A DNA stretch of 64,000 nt from Wukongibacter sp050859025 (lineage in GTDB: Bacteria; Bacillota; Clostridia; Peptostreptococcales; Caminicellaceae): assembly GCF_050859025.1 (NCBI RefSeq), contig NZ_CP138200.1, positions 5,456,001 to 5,520,000 of the forward strand, read 5' to 3'. Both the position numbers and the translations under genes were made by a program. Below the pieces are notes generated by a model. That model made no database searches and was not told where the DNA came from. It saw nothing but the letters and a program-made list of their open reading frames with translations. Of this stretch, positions 51,842 to 60,676 are shown one piece after another; positions within the stretch are counted from its first letter, which is position 1, and every line of letters begins with the position of its first letter.

Positions 51842-53239
51842 CTATTTCTTTCTAGTTAGTAGCGAGCAACACTCCACATGATGCGTATGAGGAAACATAT
51901 CCACTGGCTGAATTTCTTCCACCTTATAACCATACTTAGTTAAATACTCTACATCCCTCGCCTGAGTTACAGGGTTACAAGATATATAAACTACTTTTTT
52001 AGGCTTTAGTTTAACTATTGAAGATAAAAACTTTTCATCACTACCGCTTCTAGGTGGGTCCATGAACAGTGTATCAACACGTTCTTTGGCTTCTGCCATA
52101 TCACTCATAAACTCACCGGCATCACCTTGATAGAAGCGTGCATTTTTTATCTTATTCCTTTTGGAGTTCTTAATGGCATCTTGTACGGCATCTTTGTTGA
52201 GCTCAACGCCAATAACTTTTTTGACCTTACTACTTAAATTTAAAGCAATGGTTCCAATACCACAATAGGCATCAAATATTACTTCACTTTTTTTAAGCTT
52301 TGCCATTTCAATGGCTTTGTTGTATAGCTTTTCCGTTTGAATCGGGTTGATCTGATAAAAGGACTTGGGAGAAATTTGAAAAACTTGGCCGCATAATGTA
52401 TCCTCGATAGTTCCTTTACCGTACAATACCTTCTCAGTATTACCGAGAACCACACTTGTTCTCCTATTATTTACGTTCATAACAATTGTCGTAATCTCAG
52501 GATGCTTTTTCAACAGTGCCTTAACAAAATTATTTTTTGAAGGAAATATAGTCTTTGAAACAACAAGTACAACCATGATTTGTCCACTGGTGAATCCTGT
52601 TTTTACTAGAATGTGACGTAAAAATCCTTGACCTGTATCTTCATCAAAGGGTCTCATCTTAAATGATTTCATTAGTTCACGTATAGACTTTATAATTTCA
52701 TCGGCACGTGGGTCCTGAATAATACATCTATCTATAGGTATTACACGATGGCTGTACTGTTCATAGATTCCAGATATAATCTCTCTGTTTTTTCCCTGGC
52801 TAAGGGTTGAATGTATCTTATTACGATAATCATAGGGCTGATCCATAGTAATGATCCTATTGACCTTTCCATAGCCTCCCATTAATCCTTCAACAAGCTT
52901 TTCCTTATAATTGGACTGGGCCTCGTATGTCATATGCTGTAATTGGCAGCCGCCACACTGATAGAAATGTTGACATTTAGGTACTACCCTGTCCCTTGAT
53001 TTAGTTTCAAGCTGGTGTACCTTTGCCGTTGTAAAGTTTCTTTTCTTTGTAACATCAACTATAGCCGTTTCACCCTCTAACAAGTAGGGTACCGAAATCC
53101 TTTTACCTTTTATGTCAATAATTCCTTTTCCTTCTTCGTCTATTCCTATACAGCTTACTTTAACTCCTTTATTTCCAGTAGATAATCCTTTTTGATGATC
53201 TCTTTTAAGCTTTCTGTTCTTTTTCTTATAATTTCTCAT
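51842..53239 (-). CDS. rlmD: 23S rRNA (uracil-5-)-methyltransferase, RlmD/RumA family
   Basis: 465 aa. TRAM domain at the N-terminus (residues about 20-80), a 4Fe-4S cluster motif CQHFYQCGGC (near residue 88) with the fourth Cys in IDRCIIQDP, SAM motif FDAYCGIGTIALNLS (near residue 320), catalytic loops LFMDPPRSG and VYISCNPVT, and the ending HTHHVECCSLL. It methylates U1939-type uridines in 23S rRNA. Length and motifs are complete. RBS GAGGATGATAATTA. Located next to a tRNA-thiolation gene, so both serve RNA modification. Exact target position is family inference (RlmCD in Bacillus modifies two sites). Confidence 0.9.
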   Translation of the reverse strand: MRNYKKKNRKLKRDHQKGLSTGNKGVKVSCIGIDEEGKGIIDIKGKRISVPYLLEGETAIVDVTKKRNFTTAKVHQLETKSRDRVVPKCQHFYQCGGCQLQHMTYEAQSNYKEKLVEGLMGGYGKVNRIITMDQPYDYRNKIHSTLSQGKNREIISGIYEQYSHRVIPIDRCIIQDPRADEIIKSIRELMKSFKMRPFDEDTGQGFLRHILVKTGFTSGQIMVVLVVSKTIFPSKNNFVKALLKKHPEITTIVMNVNNRRTSVVLGNTEKVLYGKGTIEDTLCGQVFQISPKSFYQINPIQTEKLYNKAIEMAKLKKSEVIFDAYCGIGTIALNLSSKVKKVIGVELNKDAVQDAIKNSKRNKIKNARFYQGDAGEFMSDMAEAKERVDTLFMDPPRSGSDEKFLSSIVKLKPKKVVYISCNPVTQARDVEYLTKYGYKVEEIQPVDMFPHTHHVECCSLLTRKK

Positions 53240-53283
53240 TAATTATCATCCTCAAATTGTTGTTTTAGAACTCATTATTATTA

Positions 53284-54186
53284 CTATTCTTCATCATAGA
53301 AATCCAGGTAAGAATATTTTTTCCTATTCTTCTGCCATCCCAATACCGCTCCCATATCTACATTCTTGGCTGCATTAAAGATACTCATATCTATATCATC
53401 AGTTTTCTCTTTTAATCTTTTTATTAATTCCTTCATTTCATTCCTTTTACTTGAAGTCCTCTTCGCTGCAACCATACAGGCACAATTCAAAGGCCATATT
53501 CCACTTTTTTGTGTAAACTCTTCTATATATTTCTCCTTTATGTAGTACATCGGCCTAATTAATTCTAATCCTGCAAAGTTTGTTGATTTCAATTTTGGAA
53601 GCATGGTTTTAAAGGTTCCAGAGTAAAAAAGGTTAAGCAAAGTAGTTTCAATAACATCGTCAAAGTGATGCCCAAGGGCAAGCTTGTTGCACCCAAGCTC
53701 CTTAGCCTTTGAATATAATGCTCCACGACGCATCTTTGCACACATATAACAGGGATAATCCTGTGCAATATTATCTACTATATCAAAGATTCTTGATTCA
53801 AATATATGTAGGGGAATATTTAAATACTCACAATTATCAACCATGAGTTCTCTAATATTTTCGTGGTATCCGGGATCCATAGTTATAAACTCCAAGTCAA
53901 GCCTAGCTTTTCCATGACGCTTTAGTTCTTGAAATAACTTTGCCATAAGCATACTATCCTTACCGCCTGAAATAGCCACAGCCACCTTATCTCCCGGTTC
54001 TATCAAATTAAACTCTTTTATGGCTTTTACGAAATTTGACCATATCGTTCTTTTATATTCTCTATTAATGCTTCGTTCTATCTCCTTAAGAGGTTTTCTT
54101 TCTTCAAAGGGTATTAGAATTTCACAGTCAGAACCTGCTATATTATTTTCCTGATTATCTTTATTTATTATTCCATTATCTTTCAT
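53284..54186 (-). CDS. TtcA/TtuA-family tRNA sulfur transferase
   Basis: 300 aa. PP-loop SGGKDSMLMAKL (residues about 75-86), the CxxC pair YPCYMCAKMRRGAL (near residue 146), HHFDDVIETTLLNLF (near residue 172) and CACMVAAKRTSSKRN near residue 236. These are features of the TtcA group, which adenylates and thiolates tRNA cytidine 32 through an iron-sulfur cluster bound by the cysteines. Start behind GAGGTGTTAAG. It lies 45 nt upstream of the rRNA methyltransferase, same strand. Confidence 0.85.
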   Translation of the reverse strand: MKDNGIINKDNQENNIAGSDCEILIPFEERKPLKEIERSINREYKRTIWSNFVKAIKEFNLIEPGDKVAVAISGGKDSMLMAKLFQELKRHGKARLDLEFITMDPGYHENIRELMVDNCEYLNIPLHIFESRIFDIVDNIAQDYPCYMCAKMRRGALYSKAKELGCNKLALGHHFDDVIETTLLNLFYSGTFKTMLPKLKSTNFAGLELIRPMYYIKEKYIEEFTQKSGIWPLNCACMVAAKRTSSKRNEMKELIKRLKEKTDDIDMSIFNAAKNVDMGAVLGWQKNRKKYSYLDFYDEE

Positions 54187-54325
54187 CTTAACACCTCAAT
54201 TCTTCAAAGGTTATTATAGCACCTTTTATATAGAGTTCCTAGTGAAAAGCTTAGATTATTCATATTAAAATTATAATCTCTTATTCATGGTATTAGTATT
54301 TTATGAAAACACCAAAACTATTTAC

Positions 54326-54385
54326 TGCTAAAAATTTAGCATTTCTTATTGACTTCTATATATTTCCATGCTAAAATTTTAGCAT
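54326..54385 (+). promoter_or_regulatory. BlaI operators and promoter
   Basis: TGCTAAAA-ATTTAGCA (54326-54341) and the perfect 18-bp palindrome ATGCTAAAATTTTAGCAT (54368-54385) are 43 bp apart. A promoter TTGACT (54349-54354)-17 bp-TAAAAT (54372-54377) has its -10 inside the second operator, so repressor binding blocks transcription. Confidence 0.8.
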
Positions 54386-54415
54386 ATCTCTAAATATTGT
54401 TATAAAGGAGTTTTT

Positions 54416-54817
54416 ATGATGTTCAAAAAATCATTAAATGACCTTAGTAGGAGAGAACGCGAAATAATGGACGTAATTTATAGAAAAGAACATGCAACCG
54501 CCTCTGAGGTTCAAAGTGAAATGTCAAATAGCCCAAGCTACTCAACTGTAAGAGCATTATTAAAAATTTTAGAAGAAAAGGGATACTTAAAACATGAAAA
54601 GAAAGGTCAAAAATATATTTATTATCCCTCAATCCCTAAAAACAGAGCAATAAAGTCTGCTATTGAAAATCTAATGAATACCTTTTTTAACAATTCAATT
54701 GAAAAAACTGTTGCTGCATTATTAGAAAATAATAAGTCTGAGCTTACCGAAAGTGATTTTAAGAGGCTTACTGATTTGATTGAAATGGCAAGAAAAGAGG
54801 AGAATAACAATGAATAG
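54416..54817 (+). CDS. BlaI/MecI-family repressor (second system)
   Basis: 133 aa (the ATG at 54419 fits the AAAGGAG spacing better than 54416). Winged-helix LSRREREIMDVIYRKEHATA, then SYSTVRALLKILEEKGYLKH, then the dimerisation domain ending LIEMARKEE. Overlaps the M56 gene by 8 nt. Unlike the pair at 10.7-11.6 kb, both partners are intact here. Confidence 0.9.
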   Translation: MMFKKSLNDLSRREREIMDVIYRKEHATASEVQSEMSNSPSYSTVRALLKILEEKGYLKHEKKGQKYIYYPSIPKNRAIKSAIENLMNTFFNNSIEKTVAALLENNKSELTESDFKRLTDLIEMARKEENNNE

Positions 54818-56459
54818 TATTATATCCTTTACCGCGATAAATTATTTTACTTCAGAGTTTTTAAGCATGCTTATGGATACTTCAATAAAAATGGGATTTA
54901 TAATTATCCTTATACTTCTAATATTCAATTTTAGAAAGAGATTGTCATCTGAATTAAAACATTTGCTTCTTTTTTCATCAATCGGCAGTGCTATTGCTCT
55001 TCCTCTTATATCTAGATTAATACATGGCATAAATTTTTCTATACTCAATACGAATCTTGGGAATGGTTCAAATCCTACTCAATCCCAGTTAATTTCAAAT
55101 AACATAAATAATTACTCATCATTAAAAGTTTTGAATATCAAGCCTTTAAATATTGCTTATTTAGCTACTAACTCTAAATTTAACTGGACAGGCTATCTTT
55201 TTCTTCTTTGGTCTTTAATATCTGTATTTCTTTTATTTAGGTTAGCCATAGGTTTATATGGAGCTAGAAGGATTTTAAGATATTCTGAGAAAATCACTCA
55301 TCCTACATTTAGTGTTTTAAAGAAGGATTTAAAAGAAGAAATAGGCCTTAAACGTGATGTTGAATTGTTTATTAGCAAAGATATTTTTTCTCCCTTCACC
55401 TTTGGTACAGTCAAACCTGTGATTATTCTTCCTGATGATACAGCTAATTGGAATGAAGAACGCTTAAGAGTTGTATTAATCCATGAACTTATACATATTA
55501 AACGCCTTGATAATTTAACGCAAATAGTGGCTCAGATTATATGTGTAGTTCACTGGTTTAACCCTATCCTATGGTTTGCATGTAAGATGCTTAAAGTGGA
55601 GCAGGAAAACAGCTGTGATGATTATGTTTTGAGATATGGAGTTAAGCCATCCAATTATGCTGAGCATCTATTACAAATTATGAAGACATATGATTCTACA
55701 AAATCATATTTCAATTCTTTTTCTATCACCTACATATCTAATATTGAGAAACGTATAAAAAATATTTTAGGAGGATCGAAAAGCTATGAAGCCTTAAGTT
55801 TTAAATCAGTTTCTAAATATATAATACTCATATCATTTATATTAGTTTCTTTATCATTTATTAATATAACTACTGCCGAGAATCAAAGAATTAGCACATC
55901 AAATATTGCCTTTGATGAAGAAAGACTCTTCATTAAAAATAGTATATATCTAAATAAGGGGGATAACATGGTTGTAAGTGAAAGGTTAAATCAAGACAAG
56001 TTTCAAGTAGTGGTAAAAATGACAGAACCAATGAATGTAGCTTATATTAAGTTCAAAGGAGTTCAAAATATACCTGTCAATACATGGAGACTCCAAAGCT
56101 GGATAAATGATCAGGGGTTCACGATAATCTCTCATCCCAAATGCATTTTCTACGGTAATTTTATGAAGGTTCCTGTGGAACAAGCTGATTTTGAGATTCA
56201 ATGGCCTATTGCTGAAACTCCTAAAAATGTTACAGGGGAAATAGGTTTTAAAATTGTAGAACCTATAAAAGTACTCTCTACTTATCATCAAGGTTCTTCT
56301 GAGCTCCTTCCTCAGACCTATGAGTTTTTATCTACTATACTTAAAGAAAATGGCTATAAAAAGGTTACATCAGAATCCCATAGAGAAATTTATATGAGTG
56401 ATCCTAGGACAGTATCAGTCGAAAAGCAGATATCGGAATTACAAATAGCTATTGAGTAG
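54810..56459 (+). CDS. BlaR1/M56-family antirepressor metalloprotease
   Basis: 549 aa from the ATG at 54810 behind GAGGAGAATAAC. N-terminal membrane helices alternate with the M56 domain: VILPDDTANWNEERLRVVL then HELIHIKRLDN (HExxH, near residue 222) with Asn-Glu context ENSCDDYVL. The sensor part after the last helix (about residue 360 on) lacks a penicillin-binding SxxK transpeptidase domain and instead has a unique beta-rich region (FQVVVKMTEPMNVAYIKF). So the signal is probably not a beta-lactam. Terminator follows. Confidence 0.85.
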   Translation: MNSIISFTAINYFTSEFLSMLMDTSIKMGFIIILILLIFNFRKRLSSELKHLLLFSSIGSAIALPLISRLIHGINFSILNTNLGNGSNPTQSQLISNNINNYSSLKVLNIKPLNIAYLATNSKFNWTGYLFLLWSLISVFLLFRLAIGLYGARRILRYSEKITHPTFSVLKKDLKEEIGLKRDVELFISKDIFSPFTFGTVKPVIILPDDTANWNEERLRVVLIHELIHIKRLDNLTQIVAQIICVVHWFNPILWFACKMLKVEQENSCDDYVLRYGVKPSNYAEHLLQIMKTYDSTKSYFNSFSITYISNIEKRIKNILGGSKSYEALSFKSVSKYIILISFILVSLSFINITTAENQRISTSNIAFDEERLFIKNSIYLNKGDNMVVSERLNQDKFQVVVKMTEPMNVAYIKFKGVQNIPVNTWRLQSWINDQGFTIISHPKCIFYGNFMKVPVEQADFEIQWPIAETPKNVTGEIGFKIVEPIKVLSTYHQGSSELLPQTYEFLSTILKENGYKKVTSESHREIYMSDPRTVSVEKQISELQIAIE

Positions 56460-56509
56460 CTAATCAAAATCGCTTTTCCAACTAGTCTGCTTAATTTTAG
56501 TCCATATGC

Positions 56510-56541
56510 AAAATTCCCCTGTTCTAGGGGAATTTTTATTG
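56510..56541 (+). terminator. Bidirectional terminator
   Basis: AAAATTCCCC pairs with GGGGAATTTT across a 7-nt loop, with a TTTTTATTG tail; lies between the M56 gene and its convergent neighbour. Confidence 0.85.
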
Positions 56542-56745
56542 TTATTGTCTTTATATATACTAGATTAATACTTTAAGTGTGTTCTACACCAAAATCATAG
56601 TTTAGATGATTATTTCTATATCATTCTTAATATAATAGAATACCCTAATATATCTATTTGTTCATCTTTTCAATATGAAAGCTGTAAGAGTGTTGAAGGA
56701 ATCAAAATATAAAAGATTTGTGGTTATTTCTATAAACAAAAAAGC

Positions 56746-57333
56746 TTACTCTTCTTTTATTTCAAAACTTGCTAATCCTTCACATATCCCTGCCGAGCAT
56801 TTCTTTTCGATTATATGTTCAATATAGTCATCTCTAAAGTACTCAATAGATGTTAGTATAATATCTGGAGCTGTTTTACCTAATACGCAGGGGGAAGACT
56901 CCTTAACAATTTCACATAGATCTATAAGTATATCTATATCCTTCTCTATTCCCATACCATTTGTAATACTTCCAACAATATAGTTCATCATCCTAGTACC
57001 TTCTCTGCAGGTTACACATTTTCCACATAAATATCCACTTAAAAAGTCTAGATAGTTCTTGACAGCATCTAATATACAGATACCGTCTTTAACCTCATCC
57101 ATATCTTCTTGTTCCATCATAGAGCCAATATTTTTAAAAAAATCAAGTTTGATATTTTCACAGTTATATTCTCCTGCTAATGAATCAACTAAGTTTTCTT
57201 TGATTTGTAAAACCTCAAATAGTCTCTCACCTCTTATTTTTCCTCCAACATTTTTTAGGACAATTTTGAACTTCTTTTTATATAAATCTATATCTTCATA
57301 GCAATCTACGATTGTCTTTACATTATCATTCAT
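56746..57333 (-). CDS. Stand-alone NuoF-type iron-sulfur (NADH_4Fe-4S) domain protein
   Basis: 195 aa. C-terminal ~100 residues match the last domain of NADH dehydrogenase subunit F/HydB: LCGKCVTCREGT (near residue 100) plus SSPCVLGKTAPDIIL (Cys near residue 145), four cysteines for a 4Fe-4S cluster. The flavin and NADH domains are absent. The N-terminal half resembles an SLBB-like segment. Possibly an electron-transfer accessory or a ferredoxin-like partner. No NuoE or hydrogenase gene is adjacent. Start behind GGGGGTGATTAAAG. Confidence 0.75.
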   Translation of the reverse strand: MNDNVKTIVDCYEDIDLYKKKFKIVLKNVGGKIRGERLFEVLQIKENLVDSLAGEYNCENIKLDFFKNIGSMMEQEDMDEVKDGICILDAVKNYLDFLSGYLCGKCVTCREGTRMMNYIVGSITNGMGIEKDIDILIDLCEIVKESSPCVLGKTAPDIILTSIEYFRDDYIEHIIEKKCSAGICEGLASFEIKEE

Positions 57334-57525
57334 CTTTAATCACCCCCGTATAGCTCAAGGCTTTTCTAGCATTTCTTTATGGATGTATCCTTTATATAAT
57401 CTCTATTAGACTAACAATGAAAGTAGAACATTAAAGGAGGACTAAATAATAATCTTTTATACTGGTACTCTTCCTATTTCAATGTCATATATTGATAGAA
57501 GGAGAGTAAAGGAGTGATGTAAAAA

Positions 57526-58266
57526 ATGAGAGGTCCTTTTAGTCATGTTTATCAGTTTTATGTTCCCTATGTACCTAGACCCTATATAATCAATAATTCA
57601 ATGTATAGATATTCTTTTATAAGGACAAATCCTATACAAATAAAAACAAATGAAATAAGATATTCCAATGAATATATTAAAGCTGACTTAAAATATCCTG
57701 AAATAAAAGGATTGGAAAACGAAAGAATCCAAAGCTCTATAAATAATTCTATAAAAAATGATATCATGGAATTTAAAAGTCAAATGGAATATGCAGCAAA
57801 GGAAGCTGCTAAGAAAGCTAGAATGAACGGAGAAGAATTTGAACCCTTTGTGATATCATCAGTCTACAAGGTTACCTATAATAAAAACTATATAATAAGT
57901 ATCTCTATAATTTATCATCAATATATCAATAGTAGAAATTCCTATATTAAAACATCCTATAATTTTGATCTTATGGATGGAAAATCTTTATCTTTAAAGG
58001 ATCTATTTAAAGAAGGGGTTGATTATCAAGCTGTAATCAACAAGGAAGTGCGAAAGGAGCTAATACTAAACAGGGAAAAATACTTCCCAGATACCTTAGA
58101 GAATTTTAAGGGGATTGCAAAGTATCATCCTTTCTATATTGATAACAACGGTATTGATGTATATTTTGGTTTCCACGAAATTGCACCAATTGCTTCAGAA
58201 ATCCCTATAATTGGAATACCTTTTTCAGCTTTGAAAAATTATATTAAGCCTAGATATTTAGGTTAA
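57526..58266 (+). CDS. DUF4163/DUF3298 (RsiV/PdaC-like) domain protein
   Basis: 246 aa. DUF4163 (about residues 40-140: YIKADLKYPEIKGLENERIQ) followed by DUF3298 (about 150-240: FDLMDGKSLSLKDLFKEG, FHEIAPIASEIPIIGIPFS). These domains occur on the sporulation/anti-sigma protein RsiV and deacetylase PdaC and bind wall ligands such as lysozyme. Unusually there is no signal peptide or membrane helix. RBS AAAGGAGTGATGTAAAAA. Function unknown. Confidence 0.8.
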   Translation: MRGPFSHVYQFYVPYVPRPYIINNSMYRYSFIRTNPIQIKTNEIRYSNEYIKADLKYPEIKGLENERIQSSINNSIKNDIMEFKSQMEYAAKEAAKKARMNGEEFEPFVISSVYKVTYNKNYIISISIIYHQYINSRNSYIKTSYNFDLMDGKSLSLKDLFKEGVDYQAVINKEVRKELILNREKYFPDTLENFKGIAKYHPFYIDNNGIDVYFGFHEIAPIASEIPIIGIPFSALKNYIKPRYLG

Positions 58267-58381
58267 AGGTGAGGTATATCAGAATGAATATTTTTGCGTT
58301 CTCCAAAATATTTATGGACTTAGCACCTAAACTAATACTATCAGAACCGCCTAAATTTCTAAACCACTTTGAAGCATCTAA

Positions 58382-58418
58382 GAGCTGAACTCATGAGATA
58401 CCTTTATGAGTTCAGCTC
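58382..58418. terminator. Bidirectional terminator
   Basis: GAGCTGAACTCAT pairs perfectly with ATGAGTTCAGCTC across an 11-nt loop, between convergent genes; T-rich tail on the plus side (CTATTGTTTT). Confidence 0.85.
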
Positions 58419-58426
58419 CTATTGTT

Positions 58427-59368
58427 TTATAACATCTCATTATTGTATTTACATAATTTGCAATCACCATTTCCCGGGCTTTTACAAGGAGCTATTGATA
58501 TTAATACCTCCTTAACATTTTCTATATTATCATATACCAAATCCTCTACCTCATGGGATATCATGTGGCCCTTTAGAATTGTAAAGCTTGGGTCTACACA
58601 TACTTTAATATCCACAAACACTTTAGAACCATGCTTTCTGGTTCTTATTTTATTTATATTTAGAACTTCCTGGTGTGAAACTATCTTACTAATTAGATTA
58701 AGCAATTTTTCTTCTTCTATAGATATATCCATAAGCTCATTATATCCCTGAATAAAAAGCTCAAATCCCACCTTGACTATTATTATTGCTACTATAAGCC
58801 CTGCTAAGGGGTCTAAGTAAGAGTATCCCATCCTAGCTCCAACTATTCCAATCAATGCTGCTATAGAGGACAATGCATCTGACCGGTGATGCCATGCATC
58901 TGCTATAAGTGCATTACTATTTATTTTTTTACCCCCATACATTGCTATTCTAAATTGCAGTTCCTTAATAAATATAGATATACCAGCAATCCATGCGGCT
59001 AAGCTTCCCGGAATCTGAGTTTTACCACTTAGAATTACCTTAAAGGCCGAATAACCTATGTTTATTCCTACAGCCGTAAGAAAAATTGCCAATATAAAAC
59101 CCGCTATGGACTCAGCCTTTTCATGACCATACTGATGCTCTCTATCCTCTGGTTTTCTAGATATAAAAAAGCCTATTATTATTCCTATAGAGCTTCCAAC
59201 ATCTGAAATAGTATGTATTCCATCTGCTAATATTGCAGTGGAATTTAATAAAATACCCGATAAAACCTTAGCCACTGCCAAAGCTATATTTATTACAATC
59301 GTGATCCATGTTATCTTATTTCCTAATCTAAATCTTTCTTCATCCGATATTTTACTTAAATTATTCAA
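58427..59368 (-). CDS. Cation diffusion facilitator (CDF) transporter
   Basis: 313 aa from a TTG behind GAGGTGGTGAA. Six membrane helices; metal-site motifs ADGIHTISD (helix II, near residue 48) and DAWHHRSD (helix V, near residue 158), then a cytoplasmic domain with HGSKVFVDIKVCVDP. It ends in an unusual short Cys-rich tail CKSPGNGDCKLC. It exports divalent cations such as Zn, Fe or Mn in exchange for protons. A 16-bp palindrome lies upstream. Confidence 0.9.
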   Translation of the reverse strand: MNNLSKISDEERFRLGNKITWITIVINIALAVAKVLSGILLNSTAILADGIHTISDVGSSIGIIIGFFISRKPEDREHQYGHEKAESIAGFILAIFLTAVGINIGYSAFKVILSGKTQIPGSLAAWIAGISIFIKELQFRIAMYGGKKINSNALIADAWHHRSDALSSIAALIGIVGARMGYSYLDPLAGLIVAIIIVKVGFELFIQGYNELMDISIEEEKLLNLISKIVSHQEVLNINKIRTRKHGSKVFVDIKVCVDPSFTILKGHMISHEVEDLVYDNIENVKEVLISIAPCKSPGNGDCKLCKYNNEML

Positions 59369-59480
59369 TTCACCACCTCATTATCAATTGATAGCTTCTC
59401 ATTAACATTATATTTTTCTAATACATTTCTTGTTACAACTATTTTATAAACTTTATAGAATAGTTATAATATTAATTCGC

Positions 59481-59496
59481 ATTATCATTTGATAAT
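59481..59496. promoter_or_regulatory. Palindrome upstream of the CDF gene
   Basis: ATTATCATTTGATAAT is a perfect dyad with the flavour of a Fur-family site, about 110 nt ahead of the CDF start on the minus strand. No other promoter element could be assigned. Confidence 0.4.
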
Positions 59497-59508
59497 AATA
59501 TGCATTAA

Positions 59509-59532
59509 AAAGGTGGGCATTTCACCCACTTT
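59509..59532. terminator. Small hairpin downstream of the BusR-like gene
   Basis: AAAGGTGGG and CCCACTTT pair with one bulge; a weakly T-rich tail on the minus side. About 110 nt past the BusR-like stop. Confidence 0.5.
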
Positions 59533-59641
59533 AATAAATAACTTTAATCTATTAAGCCTTCGCTTTTTGACCATTCAATCGCTACTGACTTTGCATACTT
59601 TTTATCTTTATTTATAAAGGAATTTATTGTAATCTCTAAAT

Positions 59642-60271
59642 TTATTTATTTACAAAATCATTTACCTTTTCTATGAACTCACTCTTACAAACATATAGGA
59701 TTCTGTCACCACTTTTAAAACGAAAATGTGGACTTGGAGACACTATCAAATCTTCATCTCTTTTTATTGCAACTACTGTAGCTCTAGTATTTTCCCAAAA
59801 TCCGATTTCTAAAGCGGTTTTCCCTATTACATGACTATTTTCTTCTAATATAACGTCATAGGTAGAAATCTCATTATACATTTTAAACTGTGTAGAGCAT
59901 TCTAGTATTGCCTCTATTTTACTTTCAATATCCTTTTCAATATCATTTTTATGCTTAATTAACTCCTTCATATCCTTTTTAAGCTTATTCACATTTTTTT
60001 TTGTATCAAATTTTTTTATTACATCTTTAGCCTTTTCAATTGATTCAATATATATGCCACTTTTGATGCTAATATTTACAACACCCATATCCTGTAGTAA
60101 ACCAGCTGCTTTTCTAATGGTCTCCGGTGAAACATTATATTCTCCAGCTAGTATGGACCTACCACGAAGCTTATCTCCAACCTTAAACTCATTATTATGA
60201 ATTCTATAGGCAATATCAAGTGCTATCTTAATATACTTAGGAACATCATCTTTATTAATAGATTTTGTCAT
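59642..60271 (-). CDS. GntR-TrkA_C (BusR-like) regulator
   Basis: 209 aa. N-terminal GntR winged helix (KYIKIALDIAYRIHNNEFKVG...GEYNVSPETIRKAAGLL), a long coiled coil (about residues 85-125) and a C-terminal TrkA_C/RCK_C domain (VIGKTALEIGFWENTRATVV, SPSPHFRFKSGDRILYV). This is the architecture of BusR, the c-di-AMP receptor that represses osmolyte uptake. No busA/B or potassium transporter is adjacent, so the target is elsewhere or different. RBS GGAAGGGAAGAAT. Confidence 0.85.
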   Translation of the reverse strand: MTKSINKDDVPKYIKIALDIAYRIHNNEFKVGDKLRGRSILAGEYNVSPETIRKAAGLLQDMGVVNISIKSGIYIESIEKAKDVIKKFDTKKNVNKLKKDMKELIKHKNDIEKDIESKIEAILECSTQFKMYNEISTYDVILEENSHVIGKTALEIGFWENTRATVVAIKRDEDLIVSPSPHFRFKSGDRILYVCKSEFIEKVNDFVNK

Positions 60272-60433
60272 TATTCTTCCCTTCCTAACATCATCCTTAA
60301 TTTTTACTATATATACAAAATTAATTTTTAAATTAAGTTGTGTATATTCTAGGTAATGTTATTATAACAAATACTCAAAGTAAAAACTATTCGTATTATT
60401 ATCTTTATATATTGTTTTTAAAACAAAATCTAT

Positions 60434-60539
60434 TATAGAGAGTTCTAAGTAAATCTTAATTTATACATATCAAAACATCCGATGCTTCTTAGGATTTTTG
60501 ATGTGTATAAATTAAAGTTTTGACTGGAATCTCTATATA
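60434..60539. repeat. 106-bp palindromic dispersed repeat, copy 2
   Basis: Same length, ends (TATAGAGAGTTC, GAATCTCTATATA) and palindromic core as the copy at 24896-25001, about 80 percent identical by eye. Non-coding. Confidence 0.7.
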
Positions 60540-60561
60540 GGAATTTAAGTAAAGACTTTAT

Positions 60562-60660
60562 AGATAAGCAACATTAAGATTCAAAATAAATTTTTGTGAA
60601 AATAATAAATGCTTCTACATTTTTTCACAGAAATTTATTAAACCTTCAAGTTGCTTATCT
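60562..60660. repeat. Large hairpin after the UPF0210 gene
   Basis: Perfect 11-bp outer arms (AGATAAGCAAC/GTTGCTTATCT) and inner arms AATAAATTTTTGTGAAAA / TTTTTCACAGAAATTTATT give ~40 bp of near-continuous pairing. It begins 16 nt past the UPF0210 stop, without a T-run. Either an RNA-stabilising 3' hairpin or a second MITE type. Confidence 0.6.
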
Positions 60661-60676
60661 CTAATAATGTGGATAT

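Noticed and set aside
59533..59660. Minus-strand open tail (NSFINKDKKYAKSVAIEWSK) after the BusR-like gene
   Set aside because: It begins after a stop without start codon or RBS and reads only ~33 codons; no family recognised.
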